From Actinoalloteichus fjordicus (lineage in GTDB: Bacteria; Actinomycetota; Actinomycetes; Mycobacteriales; Pseudonocardiaceae): a stretch of 64,000 bases of DNA. The notes under the pieces were generated by a model. It worked only from the letters and a program-made list of their open reading frames with translations, was not told the origin of the DNA and did not search any database. The position numbers and the translations under genes were made by a program. The DNA is taken from contig NZ_CP016076.1 in NCBI RefSeq assembly GCF_001941625.1, positions 7,052,001 to 7,116,000 of the forward strand, written 5' to 3'. Positions 16,467-25,318 of the stretch are shown here, one piece after another (position 1 is the first letter of the stretch; every line of letters starts with the position of its first letter).

Positions 16467-17468
16467 TCAGTCAGGAGTGGTGCCGGGCTGCTCGGCGAAT
16501 TCAGCCGAGGCGCCGACGGCGGCGGACCGCACAGCCGAACCGGCCGTGCGCAGCGGGGAGTGCGCGGCTGGAACCACGTAACCGGGAATGACCCCGCCCG
16601 CGAGGTTGGCGCCGGAATGCGCTGATGAAGCGGAATGCGGCGCGATGCCCGCACTCGGCAGGCGACCCACAGCAGACGTCCCGTGCGGGGTCGCGTCGGA
16701 GGCGGCGTCGATCGAGGCCGTGTCGACGGCGGGCAGCGGAACCGACTGCGGGATCACGACGAAGATCGGGGTGGGACCACCGGCGGCGACCTCGTCCGAC
16801 GCGTCATCCCGTTCTGCCTCGGCCGCCGAGTCCTCCTCGTCGGATTCCGGTCCGTGTTCGCCCTGCTCATCCGACGACTGCCCGGTGGGCCGGTCGAAGG
16901 GCCGCAGCGGGCCCGAGGCGGGAGGGCTTCCGATGAGACCGGGATCGGTCGCCGCGTCGCCACCGCCTCCCGAGCCGCCGAGACCGATCAGCGGAAGCAG
17001 GGAGGGCGACTCCGGCAGCAGCCCGCCGTCGGATTCCGAATCCGATCGCACCAGTCCGGTGATGCCGTCGGCAGCCTCGCCGATCGGCCGGATGACGGTG
17101 CGAAGCGGGCCGTCTTCCCTGTCGTTCCCCGACTCCTGCGCGACGGGCTCGTCCTCGTGCGGGACGGAGAGGAGCCGACCGGCGCCCTCGAGAGGAACCT
17201 CGACGACCTGATCGACCGTGTCGATCAGCTCCAGCTCGGTGAGTCGAGAGACGCCGCCGTCGGTGAGACCGCCCAGCAGGCCAGCAGGCCTGCCCGACTC
17301 CGGGTAAGACGAAGGGTGCGACGAGGTGGTGTCCGCACTGGCCGCGCCGGAGAAGCTCCACGCTGCCGCAGTACAGGCTGCGGTGCCGCCCAGGACCAGC
17401 AGGGCACGAGACAGGACATGCCGCAGACGGCGTGCTCCTGTCTGTGGCTGCCGATCTGATCCGGACAC
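16467..17468 (-). CDS. Exported Ser/Gly/Asp-rich protein of unknown function
   Basis: 333 residues from the GTG at 17468, which has an AGAGGTGA site. A signal peptide is clear: basic start, hydrophobic core RALLVLGGTAACTAAAW, cleavage after GAASA near residue 44. The mature part is low-complexity, with an acidic Asp/Glu/Ser stretch in the middle and a Gly/Ala/Ser-rich end around GGVIPGYVVPAA. No known domain. It is 237 bases upstream of the other exported protein gene on the same strand, and the shared location suggests a joint envelope role. Confidence 0.7.
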   Translation of the reverse strand: MSGSDRQPQTGARRLRHVLSRALLVLGGTAACTAAAWSFSGAASADTTSSHPSSYPESGRPAGLLGGLTDGGVSRLTELELIDTVDQVVEVPLEGAGRLLSVPHEDEPVAQESGNDREDGPLRTVIRPIGEAADGITGLVRSDSESDGGLLPESPSLLPLIGLGGSGGGGDAATDPGLIGSPPASGPLRPFDRPTGQSSDEQGEHGPESDEEDSAAEAERDDASDEVAAGGPTPIFVVIPQSVPLPAVDTASIDAASDATPHGTSAVGRLPSAGIAPHSASSAHSGANLAGGVIPGYVVPAAHSPLRTAGSAVRSAAVGASAEFAEQPGTTPD

Positions 17469-17508
17469 CGGTTCACCTCTCGCAATCAGCGAAATCCCTG
17501 CGCACAAC

Positions 17509-17559
17509 GGATTCTCGTGAATCCAGGGAACGTCTGCTCCCGTGCTGTGGTGATCACAG
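17509..17559. promoter_or_regulatory. Inverted repeats upstream of the exported-protein gene
   Basis: Two short inverted repeats lie 40-90 bases before the GTG at 17468 (minus strand): GGATTC-tcgt-GAATCC (17509-17524) and CTGTG-gtgat-CACAG (17545-17559). The second contains TGGTGATCAC, also present in the palindrome at 3151-3166. Either could be an operator for the exported-protein gene. Confidence 0.4.
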
Positions 17560-17755
17560 TACCCAGCAGGAAAGCCTCGGCGTTAGGCCCAGCGGAGAAG
17601 ATCACCGGACCGGATGAACGGCAAGCAGTAGAGATCACCTGATGTTCGCGTTATCGGGAAAGAATGTGTCCGCAAGCACCCCTGGATGAGTGGCGCACCC
17701 GGTTGTTGTGACTCGTAGCCGACATCCTGGCAGCCAGACCTGCTCGATCATCATG

Positions 17756-20026
17756 TCAGCCGCGCTTCAACACTCGGGTGGTTCCCGCCGCGGCGGTGGA
17801 GGCGAGAATCCACCCGGCGGCGGTCAACACACCCGCTATCCACTGGGAGGACTCGTCTATCCGCCAGACACCGTCATGTCCCAGATTCACCACGGGTAAC
17901 AGCAGATCCGCCGACAACAGCCACGGATTCCACACCGGATTCTGCCCGTCGTCGAGATTCTGCATCTCGTGGCCTCGGAACCACCAGGCACCGCCTAGCC
18001 AGAACAGCACCAGCCAGCAGCCCGCCAGCCAAGGCCGATAGCCGTACCCGACGGTGAACTCCTGCAGCCTGCCCCACACGCGGCCGATCGGCCCCAGCGC
18101 GGCGAATCGACGCTTCTGCTTGGCAAGCAGCACCCGGTCGGCCTGTTCGTCGTCCCCGGCCTCCCGATAGGCCCTGGCCAGCTGTTCATAAGGCCAGGGC
18201 AGGTAGTTGGGCAGCACCCGGCGCAGCCATCGAAGCCGGGTCCGGACCATCACGGGCGGGGCGGCGGCGATGCTCTCGAAGGCGAAGTCCTCCAGCTCCA
18301 CCCCGCCCTCGGCCTCCCACAACTCGGCGGCGTCGGAAACCGAGGCGGCCTTGGCCCTGGTCAGGACGACCGACCCCTTCGGCGGCACGCCGAAACGGAA
18401 CACGAACCTCGGTGCGGAGAGGCCGTAGGCGTTCAGAGCGGGCGTCGCGGTGCCTGCACCGCCCCGATCCGAGGCACCGCCCAACGTCGCCTCATGAAAG
18501 CTGACCAGCTTGCCAGCCTCGACGAGACGAACCCGAACGCCGCCGGTCGCGACGAAGCCTCGGCTGCACAACAGGTCCTTGCCCACCACGGCGACCCTGG
18601 CGTCCAGCGACGGCTTGATCGTGCCGTCCTGCCTGCATCGGGGCATGGTCAGCCGTGCGCCGGTGCAGTCGAGGCTCGAACCGATCTGCGCGTTCTGCAG
18701 TCGCAGCGAGCCCTCCGCCACGAGGTACTGCAAGAACAGGGTGCCGCCGACGTGAATGCGGTCGGCCAACAGCACATCCAGTCCCCGCCCGTGCAGCCGA
18801 CCGCCGGTGAGCCTGGCGTTGCCCCTGATGCTCGCGTCGACGAGTCGGACCTGGCCGTAGGCCGTGAGCGGCGCCTCATTGCCGTTCCGCGCGCCGACGC
18901 GGGCCCTGGCCTCCAGGTCGCCGCCGATGTGCGCTCCGTCGGCCAGCAGGGCCACCGGGATGCGGGGCGAGTCGGCCGCCGCGCCGACAACAGGCAGCGT
19001 GGACACGCTGGCCGGACGTCCCAGCGTGGCACCGGAGAGATGCAGGTGCCCCCCGATCTGTGCGGAGGGGAGCCGAATGGAGCCGATCACTCGCAGGTCG
19101 TCGTCCAACTCCAGGTTGCCCTCGATCCGGATTCGATCGGCGATCAGCGCCGCGTTCGTGTCCAGCACCCCGCTGGGAATGACCGTCGTGTGCCGATCCG
19201 GGACCGCCGGAATCTCCATCCTCGCGCCGGAGAACACCGCGTCGCCGCCGATGCGGGCCCCGGGCAAGAGGATCCGGCCGTGAGAGAAGAAGCGGATCCG
19301 TCCGCTGTCGCCCCGTCCGGAGACTCCTCGTCCGGAGACCAACGGTCCGGAGTCGCAGAACAGGTTGCCCGCCACCACCAGTCCCGACGCCTCCAACGCA
19401 TTGCCGCCTGCATTGCCGATCCGAGCACCGGTCAGATGCAGACTGCCTCCGATCTCGGCGCCGCGCAGTCGGACCTCGCCGAGGGCGCGCAGTCCGGTGG
19501 CCTGTACCGAGCCGGAGACCTTCAGCCTGCCTGCGAGGAGAGCGTGATCGGGATTGCCGCGGAGGACTGCGTTCGTCAGCCGCAGGGTGCCGCGCACCTC
19601 CCCGTCGGTGAGATCGACCACGCCGTCGCTGCGAAAACCGCCCTCCAGCACGAGATCGCTGTCGACGCACAGATTCCGGCCCGACAGCGCGGGCACTCGG
19701 CAGCCGGTCATCCGCAGACCGGTGATCTTCGACATCTGGAGTTCGACGGGTTCGTCGAAGTGACAGTCGCGCAGGTCGACGAGATGCTTGACCTCCGCCG
19801 CCTCCAGGTTCAGCCGCCCGGTCACCCGCGCGCCGATCAGCCGTAGGGCCGGGATTCCCCTCGGCCTGACCCGATAGAGTCCGGTGAGCAGCCCGCTGAG
19901 GAACCCGCCGCGAAGCGAGCGGGCGCCGTCGGCGTCCGGCAGCCGGTGGACGTCACCGCCCGCGAAGCAGTTCAGCACTGCCAGTTCCGAATCGGTGAGA
20001 TCAGCGTGCCTGACGTGATCCGCCAT
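17756..20026 (-). CDS. Membrane-anchored beta-helix (pentapeptide-like) protein
   Basis: 756 residues. The first 600 are an irregular solenoid of about 20-residue coils of the type G-x-L-x-L-x-x-A-x-I-G-G-x-L-x-L-x-G-A-x-(I/L), for example VRLRGAEIGGSLHLTGARI. This implies a right-handed beta-helix similar to bactofilin or pentapeptide proteins. A helical linker leads to two C-terminal membrane segments (AGCWLVLFWLGGAWWF and WIAGVLTAAGWILASTAAAG), and the chain ends in a basic tail. No N-terminal signal is present, so the solenoid is predicted cytoplasmic. Streptomyces relatives are loosely annotated as oxidoreductases, for which I see no active site. Confidence 0.72.
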   Translation of the reverse strand: MADHVRHADLTDSELAVLNCFAGGDVHRLPDADGARSLRGGFLSGLLTGLYRVRPRGIPALRLIGARVTGRLNLEAAEVKHLVDLRDCHFDEPVELQMSKITGLRMTGCRVPALSGRNLCVDSDLVLEGGFRSDGVVDLTDGEVRGTLRLTNAVLRGNPDHALLAGRLKVSGSVQATGLRALGEVRLRGAEIGGSLHLTGARIGNAGGNALEASGLVVAGNLFCDSGPLVSGRGVSGRGDSGRIRFFSHGRILLPGARIGGDAVFSGARMEIPAVPDRHTTVIPSGVLDTNAALIADRIRIEGNLELDDDLRVIGSIRLPSAQIGGHLHLSGATLGRPASVSTLPVVGAAADSPRIPVALLADGAHIGGDLEARARVGARNGNEAPLTAYGQVRLVDASIRGNARLTGGRLHGRGLDVLLADRIHVGGTLFLQYLVAEGSLRLQNAQIGSSLDCTGARLTMPRCRQDGTIKPSLDARVAVVGKDLLCSRGFVATGGVRVRLVEAGKLVSFHEATLGGASDRGGAGTATPALNAYGLSAPRFVFRFGVPPKGSVVLTRAKAASVSDAAELWEAEGGVELEDFAFESIAAAPPVMVRTRLRWLRRVLPNYLPWPYEQLARAYREAGDDEQADRVLLAKQKRRFAALGPIGRVWGRLQEFTVGYGYRPWLAGCWLVLFWLGGAWWFRGHEMQNLDDGQNPVWNPWLLSADLLLPVVNLGHDGVWRIDESSQWIAGVLTAAGWILASTAAAGTTRVLKRG

Positions 20027-20093
20027 CGAGCCCCCATCGCGGCGAGATGCCGATCCGTGCGGGACGCCCGGATCGGCGAGCTACCGTAAGTAT

Positions 20094-21320
20094 GTGACTG
20101 AGATGAAGCAGACCAGCCAAGATCCGGTGGATTCGTCGGTACCACGCGGTCTGCAGGTTGCCAGTGCGGTGTGTTGGCGACTGCTCATCATCGCGGCAGC
20201 ACTGTGGGTGTTGACGTTGATCGTGGTGGCGACCAGAGTGGTCGTGATCCCGATCGCGGTGGCACTGCTGCTCTCCGCGTTAATGGCGCCCGCAGTCAAT
20301 CGACTGACCAAGTCAGGAGTGCCCCGGGGCTTGGCGGCGGGTTTCGTGCTGATCGCGGGTCTCGCGATCGTGGCAGGCGTGCTGACATTCGTGATCAGCG
20401 CCTTCACCAACGGCCTCCCCGAGATGGTCGTCCGGCTGACGACGAGCGTGGAGACGATCCGCAACTGGCTGATCAACGGACCGCTCAGCCTGGAACAGGA
20501 TCAGATCGACCAGTTCCTGGCCGGGTTCATCGACATGCTTCAGGAGAACCAGGAGATCATCACCTCCGGTGCGCTGTCGACCGCGGCCACCGTGGGCGAG
20601 CTGCTGGCAGGCATCCTGCTGACGCTGTTCACCCTGATCTTCTTCCTCTACGACGGTGAGAAGATCTGGTCCTTCCTGGTCAAGATCGTGCCCGCGAACG
20701 TCCGCACCCGCGTGCACACGGCGGGCACCCGTTCGTTCCGCACGCTGGTCGGCTACGTGCGGGCGACCGCGCTGGTCGCCGTCGTCGACGCGCTGGGCAT
20801 CGGCATCGGCCTGTTGATCCTCGACGTCCCGCTGGCGATCCCGCTGGCGGCGCTGGTGTTCCTCGCCGCCTTCGTGCCGATCATCGGCGCCGTGCTCTCC
20901 GGTTCGGTTGCCGTGCTGGTCGCACTGGTGACGGTGAACCCGGTGACCGCGCTGTTGGTGCTGCTGGTCGTCCTGCTGGTGCAGCAGCTCGAAGGCCACG
21001 TGCTTCAGCCGCTCCTGCTCGGCAGGGCCGTCCGGCTGCATCCCCTCGCGGTGGTCCTCGCCATCGCCGTCGGCGTCGTGCAGGCGGGCATCGCGGGCGC
21101 ACTGCTGGTGGTGCCGCTGCTCGCCGTGCTCAACGCCGCCGTCAAGTCGCTGCGGCAGGACGCGGCGAACGAACCGGAGGAGGAGCCGCAGCGTCCTCGG
21201 CTCAGCCTGCCCAAACTGAACCGGCTGAATCCGGGCAAGGCACGCGCCGTGCTGCCCAAGATCCGCAAGCCCGGCGCCCGACGCAGGCAGCCCAAGAACG
21301 TCGAGCCGGACGAGGGCTGA
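20094..21320 (+). CDS. AI-2E family (UPF0118) transporter
   Basis: 408 residues with about eight membrane segments. The N-terminal paired helices (LLIIAAALWVLTLIVVATRVVVIPIAVALLL is split over two), a central amphipathic region and the conserved C-terminal core PIIGAVLSG and QQLEGHVLQPLLLGRAVRLHPL are typical of the AI-2E/PerM family. Members export small molecules or exchange cations; the substrate here is unknown. A TACCGT box 6 bases before the GTG suggests a leaderless start. The C-terminus is a basic, Pro-rich tail. Confidence 0.88.
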   Translation: MTEMKQTSQDPVDSSVPRGLQVASAVCWRLLIIAAALWVLTLIVVATRVVVIPIAVALLLSALMAPAVNRLTKSGVPRGLAAGFVLIAGLAIVAGVLTFVISAFTNGLPEMVVRLTTSVETIRNWLINGPLSLEQDQIDQFLAGFIDMLQENQEIITSGALSTAATVGELLAGILLTLFTLIFFLYDGEKIWSFLVKIVPANVRTRVHTAGTRSFRTLVGYVRATALVAVVDALGIGIGLLILDVPLAIPLAALVFLAAFVPIIGAVLSGSVAVLVALVTVNPVTALLVLLVVLLVQQLEGHVLQPLLLGRAVRLHPLAVVLAIAVGVVQAGIAGALLVVPLLAVLNAAVKSLRQDAANEPEEEPQRPRLSLPKLNRLNPGKARAVLPKIRKPGARRRQPKNVEPDEG

Positions 21321-21329
21321 CCAATGATC

Positions 21330-21368
21330 GTGTTCGGCGGGGTCCGGCCGTCCCGGCCCGCCGAACAC
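21330..21368. terminator. Bidirectional terminator, 12-bp perfect stem
   Basis: GTGTTCGGCGGG (21330-21341) pairs with 21357-21368. It sits between the convergent AI-2E transporter and membrane diguanylate cyclase genes, 10 bases after the transporter stop. Confidence 0.75.
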
Positions 21369-21426
21369 CGTCGGGATCCCCGGCTGGGCGCCGAACCCGC
21401 GCTCGTCGAGCCGCCGTCGGCCCCGG

Positions 21427-22623
21427 TCAGGCCATGGTGACGAGGTTGCGGCCGGACCCCTTGGCCGCCAGCAGCGCGGAGTCCGCTGCGGCCAGCAGAT
21501 CCGGCAGCTCATAGCCGAAGCGCTGCGTGGTCGCGACGCCGATGCTCACCGTCAGACCGACGAGTTCGTGCGGGCTGCCGTCCGCCGTCGTCAGCGGCAC
21601 CCGGAGGGCGGCGACGGAGCGACGGACGCGCTGCGCGATGGCCTCGGCCTCCGAGGAGCCGGTGGCGGGGAGCAGGATCACGAACTCCTCGCCACCGAAT
21701 CGGCCGACGAGATCGCCGCGTCGGATGTTGGTACGCAGCAGGAGCGCGACGGCGGCCAGCACCGAGTCCCCGGCCAGGTGCCCGAGATCGTCGTTGACCC
21801 GTTTGAAGTGATCGAGGTCCAGCAGGAGCACGGCGGTCGGGTTCTTCCTGCTCTCGGCGCGACGCAGCTCGTCGACGGCGAGCCGGTCCCAGTGCATCGA
21901 GTTGGCCAGCCCGGTCTTGGCGTCGCGCTGTGCGGAACGCCGCCACTGCGGCAGGTGCCCGACCTGTTCGAGCAGCACCATCGGCGCTCCCGCCAGCAGC
22001 GCCATCACCGGCTCATCGACGACGACCCGGGCCATCAGCACGCCCACGCTGACGGCGACGATGCCCAGGGTGACGTCGATCGGATCGCCGAGGATCTCCG
22101 AGCCCGTCGCCTTCGGTCTGCGCAGCCGCAGGCCCAGCGCGATGATCGCGGCTCTGGCCAGCACGAGCACGGCGCCTGCCGCCAGCAGCATGGCGGGATG
22201 CCAGCTCGGCGTCTCCCAGCCGAGGATCAGCCGCGCGGCGAGCGTGGCCAGCACGGTGCCCGCCGTGGTGAAGACCCAGCGATGCGGCTGCATCCTCGCA
22301 CCGATCACGCCGTAGAGAGCCGGTCCGAGCAGCAGCAGGATCAGCAGATTCGGCGGCAGCACCATGATCCCGGCGACCAGATAGCACGCGTGCACCGACC
22401 ACGGGTTTCGCTTGGTGTCTCGAGACAGGTGGATGAAGACCGAGGTTCCGACGATGACGGCGGTGGCCGTGACGGCGATGCCCGCGAATCGCGCGATGTC
22501 CAGATCAAACGGTGGTTCCGCGTTGATGACCACGACGGCCGAGGTGGTCAGGGCCGCCGCATCGATGACCAGCCAGTAGCACAGGGCACTCAGAGGGAGC
22601 GTCCACAAGGACCACTGCCGCAC
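21427..22623 (-). CDS. Membrane diguanylate cyclase (GGDEF)
   Basis: 398 residues. Roughly seven hydrophobic segments fill residues 8-220, then a GGDEF domain begins DAKTGLANS (234-242). The catalytic signature GGEEF is intact at 310-314, the metal segment DLDHFKRVND is at 269-278, and the product-inhibition site RxxD is correctly placed (301-304). It should make c-di-GMP from two GTP and be feedback-inhibited. The GTG start has a GGGGAGG site. It is divergent from the histidine kinase gene. The signal sensed by the membrane part is unknown. Confidence 0.92.
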   Translation of the reverse strand: MRQWSLWTLPLSALCYWLVIDAAALTTSAVVVINAEPPFDLDIARFAGIAVTATAVIVGTSVFIHLSRDTKRNPWSVHACYLVAGIMVLPPNLLILLLLGPALYGVIGARMQPHRWVFTTAGTVLATLAARLILGWETPSWHPAMLLAAGAVLVLARAAIIALGLRLRRPKATGSEILGDPIDVTLGIVAVSVGVLMARVVVDEPVMALLAGAPMVLLEQVGHLPQWRRSAQRDAKTGLANSMHWDRLAVDELRRAESRKNPTAVLLLDLDHFKRVNDDLGHLAGDSVLAAVALLLRTNIRRGDLVGRFGGEEFVILLPATGSSEAEAIAQRVRRSVAALRVPLTTADGSPHELVGLTVSIGVATTQRFGYELPDLLAAADSALLAAKGSGRNLVTMA

Positions 22624-22714
22624 GCTGCCTCCCCGCGTGTACGGGTTGAGGGCCGACGCGAAACCGTCCGAGGCGGCGCTCTGCCGAGAGCGACATCACC
22701 TCAGAAATCCCTCT

Positions 22715-22741
22715 CCGACGGACTGCTCCCCACTCCGTCGG
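22715..22741. repeat. 8-bp inverted repeat in the divergent promoter region
   Basis: CCGACGGA (22715-22722) and TCCGTCGG (22734-22741) flank an 11-base spacer between the diguanylate cyclase and histidine kinase starts. It could be a leader hairpin or a regulator site; the sequence does not decide. Confidence 0.5.
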
Positions 22742-22855
22742 CCCTCCCCCTGGTCTTCAAGTCAGCCTGACACACCAGACGAGACAGCAGAAGACCGCCA
22801 CCTGGGGGTCGACACAAACACGAACGGAACAACAATGGCACCGGAGGAGGAATAC

Positions 22856-24034
22856 GTGGAGCGATCAGATACACCCGATTCAGTTACCCGAAGTCGAATA
22901 GACACGACGACTCCGCTCTGGAGAGGCGCTGTCGTCCTACGGATCGTCACTCTGCTGTTCGCTGCAGTCGGGGTGCTGGTGAATATCGATCGATACAGTC
23001 GGCCGGAACTGGGGCTGGCCGTCCTCCTCGTGATGACGGCGTGGACCGCGCTCACGTCCGTCCTCTACCTCCAGCCCGCCAGGCGCGGGAACGGCCTGGT
23101 ACTCGGCGATCTCGTCCTCACCCAGGTGCTGGTGCTCGCCTCCGAATACGTGCTCAGCCCTAGCCAGCTCGACGTCTCGACCACCCCCCTGGTGACGACG
23201 ATCTGGGCGCCGGGAGCGGTGATCGTCCTCGCCGTGCAGCGCGGCCCGGTGGCGGGGGTGCTCGCGGGATTCGTCGCCTCGGTGACCAACATCCTGCCCA
23301 GGGGTTATCTCAACGTCGACCTCGCCAGGGACGCGGTGCTGCTGATCGGCGTCGGCCTGGTCCTCGGGCTGGTCGCCGTCACGGCACGGCATTCCGAGGA
23401 ACAGCTTCGCAGGGCGGTCCGCCTCGACGCCGCGACCACGGAGCGGGAGCGGCTCGCCAGGATGGTCCACGACAGCGTGCTCCAGGTGTTGGCGCGGGTC
23501 CGCAGACGGGGTGCGGAGCTGGGTGGTGAGGCGGCAGAGCTGGCCAGGATGGCGGGCGAACAGGAGATCGCCCTGCGCACCCTGGTCAGCACTGCGCCGC
23601 AGGAGCCCGCCGAGTCCGACGAGATCGACCTCGGCGTCGGCCTCCGACTGCTCGCGACGTCCCGCGTCGAGGTCTCCGTGCCCGCCACCCCGGTGCCGCT
23701 GCCCTCGGCGATGGCGATCGAACTGCTGGCGGTGGCAAAGGAGGCTTTGGCCAATGTGGACGAACATGCCGGCCCGTCGGCCTCGGCATGGGTCCTGCTG
23801 GAAGACCTCGGCGACGCCGTGATCCTCAGCGTGCGCGATGACGGCGACGGCATTCCGGCGGGCAGGCTCGCGGAGGCCGAGGCCGCAGGCCGAATGGGGG
23901 TGTGTCTGTCGATGCGGGCCCGCGTGACTGCCCTCGGTGGCACCCTCACCCTGGAGACGGCGCCCGGCGCAGGTACCGAATGGGAGGCACGCGTGCCCAG
24001 AACGGTCGAGCGAGAAAGGAGACGACGGCGATGA
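22856..24034 (+). CDS. Sensor histidine kinase (HisKA_3 type)
   Basis: 392 residues. I chose the GTG at 22856 because GGAGGAGG lies 5 bases before it; the frame is open further upstream. Five or six membrane segments (about residues 23-175) are followed by the HisKA_3 dimerisation helix with the phospho-accepting His205 (MVHDSVLQVLARVR), then an ATPase domain with the N-box region EALANVDEHAG and the G1 box DDGDGIPAG. It should phosphorylate the NarL-type regulator encoded directly downstream with a 4-base overlap. No extracellular sensor domain is present, so the cue is probably sensed in the membrane. Confidence 0.92.
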   Translation: MERSDTPDSVTRSRIDTTTPLWRGAVVLRIVTLLFAAVGVLVNIDRYSRPELGLAVLLVMTAWTALTSVLYLQPARRGNGLVLGDLVLTQVLVLASEYVLSPSQLDVSTTPLVTTIWAPGAVIVLAVQRGPVAGVLAGFVASVTNILPRGYLNVDLARDAVLLIGVGLVLGLVAVTARHSEEQLRRAVRLDAATTERERLARMVHDSVLQVLARVRRRGAELGGEAAELARMAGEQEIALRTLVSTAPQEPAESDEIDLGVGLRLLATSRVEVSVPATPVPLPSAMAIELLAVAKEALANVDEHAGPSASAWVLLEDLGDAVILSVRDDGDGIPAGRLAEAEAAGRMGVCLSMRARVTALGGTLTLETAPGAGTEWEARVPRTVERERRRRR

Positions 24035-24687
24035 ATGAGCCAGCCATCTCGGTGATGGTCGTCGACGACCACCCGATCTGGCGGGACGGTGTGGCCCGCG
24101 ATCTGTCCGAACGCGGCTATTCCGTGGTGGCGACCGCATCGGATGCCGAGAGCGCAGTGCGCATCGCCTCGACGGTGCGTCCCGACGTCGTGTTGATGGA
24201 CCTCCATCTGGGCGAGGTCTCCGGAGTACAGGCGATCATCGGGCTCGGTGCCGCGCTGCCGCGAACCCGCGTGCTGGTGCTCTCCGCCAGCGGCGCACAC
24301 GCCGACGTCCTGGAGGCGGTGAAGGCGGGCGCCTCCGGCTACCTGTTGAAGTCGGCGTCGGTGACGGAACTGGTGGACGCGGTGCGGCAGACCGCGGCAG
24401 GCGATGCGGTGTTCACCGCAGGCCTGGCAGGCCTGGTGCTCGGAGAGTTCCGGCGGATGGCGTCGGTGTCCGAGGGAGCGGCCGACACCCCGAGGATCAC
24501 CGAGCGGGAGACCGAGGTGCTCCGGCTGGTCGCGAAGGGTCTGTCGGCACGGATGATCGCCACTCGGCTGTCGCTCTCGCATCGGACCGTCGAGAACCAT
24601 GTCCAGTCCACGCTGCGAAAACTCCAGTTGCACAATCGCGTGGAGCTGACCAGATACGCCATCGAACACGGCCTCGACGACGACTGA
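24031..24687 (+). CDS. NarL/FixJ-family response regulator
   Basis: 218 residues. The receiver domain has the acidic pair Asp12-Asp13, phospho-acceptor Asp57 (VLMDLHL) and Lys107 (YLLKSA). The C-terminal LuxR-type helix-turn-helix reads ITERETEVLRLVAKGLSARM and SHRTVENHVQSTLRKL. The ATG overlaps the kinase stop (ATGA) with an AAGGAG site inside the kinase gene. Kinase and regulator form one operon and one signalling pair; the regulon is unknown. Confidence 0.94.
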   Translation: MNEPAISVMVVDDHPIWRDGVARDLSERGYSVVATASDAESAVRIASTVRPDVVLMDLHLGEVSGVQAIIGLGAALPRTRVLVLSASGAHADVLEAVKAGASGYLLKSASVTELVDAVRQTAAGDAVFTAGLAGLVLGEFRRMASVSEGAADTPRITERETEVLRLVAKGLSARMIATRLSLSHRTVENHVQSTLRKLQLHNRVELTRYAIEHGLDDD

Positions 24688-24754
24688 CGGGCGTCGGGGT
24701 GGAAAGGCGTCGAATCGCTCTCATCGACGGCCGGGATGTCTTACCGTGGACGTC

Positions 24755-25318
24755 GTGACAGCCGCAGATCCGGTACCGCCACGGCGTCTCCGTGTGTCCC
24801 ACGCAGAACGTGAGCATGTCATCGGACTGCTGCAGAAGGCGATCGGGCTCGGCCTCATCGACCTCGACGAGTTCAGCGAACGTACCGATCAGGCCCTGGC
24901 CTCCCGGACCAGGGAAGAGCTGAACGTCCTTCTGATCGACCTGCCCGGGCTGGTCGTCACCCCGCTGCCTGCTCGTCGACCGCTGCATCTGAAGGTCTCT
25001 CGCTCCAGCCTCGTGCGCAACGGCCCGTGGGCCGTGCCCTCGGCGATCTGCATCGACGCGCTCGCGGGCGACGTCCGGCTGGACTTCAGCGAGGCCGAGT
25101 TCGCCTCGCGGACCGTCGAGATCGAGTTCGACGTCAAAGGGTCCAATGTGGAGATCACCGTGTCGCGGACGACGCTGGTCGAGTCGATCGATCTCGACAA
25201 CCGCTTCGGCTTCTTCCGGGATCAGACGCGATCACCGAGCGCGGAGCCGGAACGGCGGCTGCGGCTCGACGGGACGGCCAAGGCCAGTTCCATCCGGGTC
25301 CGCAACTCCCGACGTTAG
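24755..25318 (+). CDS. DUF1707 (SHOCT-like) and LiaF-like C-terminal domain protein
   Basis: 187 residues from the GTG at 24755; a TACCGT -10-like box 7 bases earlier implies a leaderless message. The first 55 residues are a DUF1707 domain (LRVSHAEREHVIGLLQKAIGLGLIDLDEFSER is split by the family motif DEF), and the rest is a beta-rich domain resembling the LiaF/cell-wall-active antibiotic response fold. No signal or membrane segment is visible. Its place after a two-component pair fits a stress-response role. Its last 4 bases overlap the end of ptsI on the other strand. Confidence 0.8.
   Translation: MTAADPVPPRRLRVSHAEREHVIGLLQKAIGLGLIDLDEFSERTDQALASRTREELNVLLIDLPGLVVTPLPARRPLHLKVSRSSLVRNGPWAVPSAICIDALAGDVRLDFSEAEFASRTVEIEFDVKGSNVEITVSRTTLVESIDLDNRFGFFRDQTRSPSAEPERRLRLDGTAKASSIRVRNSRR

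Noticed and set aside
17545-17559. CRP-type site (TGTGGTGATCACA)
   Set aside because: The spacing between TGTG and CACA is too short for the TGTGA-N6-TCACA consensus, so I list it only as an inverted repeat.
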